A stretch of 5,445 nt of DNA from an uncultured Anaerolineae bacterium (GTDB lineage Bacteria > Chloroflexota > Anaerolineae > B4-G1 > DUEL01). The notes under the pieces are model-generated. The model was not told the DNA's origin. It saw only the letters and a program-made list of their open reading frames with translations, and searched no databases. The DNA lies in NCBI GenBank assembly GCA_937942115.1, contig CALDFY010000348.1:1-5445 (forward strand), given 5' to 3'. The stretch's first letter is position 1. The number at the start of each line of letters is the position of its first letter. Positions 5,405-5,445 of the stretch are shown piece after piece. A program made the position numbers and the translations under genes.

Positions 5405-5415
5405 GGGGCCGGGGG
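5405..5415. repeat. Right 11-bp target-site duplication
   Basis: GGGGCCGGGGG repeats exactly the sequence at 5121-5131, directly after the right terminal inverted repeat. Because this text is G-rich, the exact boundary with the element is uncertain by a base or so, but the inverted repeats place it here. The remaining bases to 5445 continue the dispersed repeat (GTGAGGGCGGGGTTTT) with no gene seen. Confidence 0.8.
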
Positions 5416-5445
5416 TGAGGGCGGGGTTTTGCGGCGGCCTTCGGC

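Overview
The window holds one three-gene operon, all on the + strand, for a phosphonate-type (PhnDCE) ABC importer. Repeat-rich DNA fills both ends and both intergenic gaps. Base composition is strongly GC-rich. The fused permease with large extracytoplasmic domains, and the dense palindromic and short-period repeats between genes, suggest a Chloroflexota-like (Anaerolineae or relative) bacterium, possibly from a metagenome. That placement is an inference, with moderate to low confidence.

Layout. Positions 1-384 carry no credible gene; 43-174 is a run of five hairpins that looks like a REP-type intergenic element, and another hairpin sits at 361-380. Positions 385-1344 (or from about 439) encode a PhnD-like lipoprotein that captures substrate outside the membrane. 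The 67-bp gap after it is dominated by a 35-bp inverted repeat. Positions 1412-2188 encode the PhnC-type ATPase. The next gap (2181-2312) is an array of 10-bp repeats in both orientations; it supplies both the stop codon of the ATPase gene and the start codon of the permease gene. Positions 2297-4846 encode an 849-residue permease: two complete PhnE units in tandem, each with an Ig/IPT-like extracytoplasmic insert, behind a TM2-like N-terminal membrane domain.

The last 600 bp contain no gene. They hold an inverted pair of dispersed repeats surrounding 9-bp-periodic arrays, and a sharply defined 273-bp miniature element (5132-5404) with 19-bp terminal inverted repeats and perfect 11-bp target duplications. 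Its ends resemble those of IS4/IS231-family insertion sequences, and it has inserted into one of the older repeats.

How the genes work together: the lipoprotein would deliver an organophosphonate, phosphite or related phosphorus compound to a single-chain permease, driven by a PhnC homodimer. No C-P lyase or other catabolic gene lies in the window, so the substrate is not fixed by context. The most notable items are the double permease with its added domains, the IS4/IS231-like MITE, and the repeats that form gene boundaries inside the operon.
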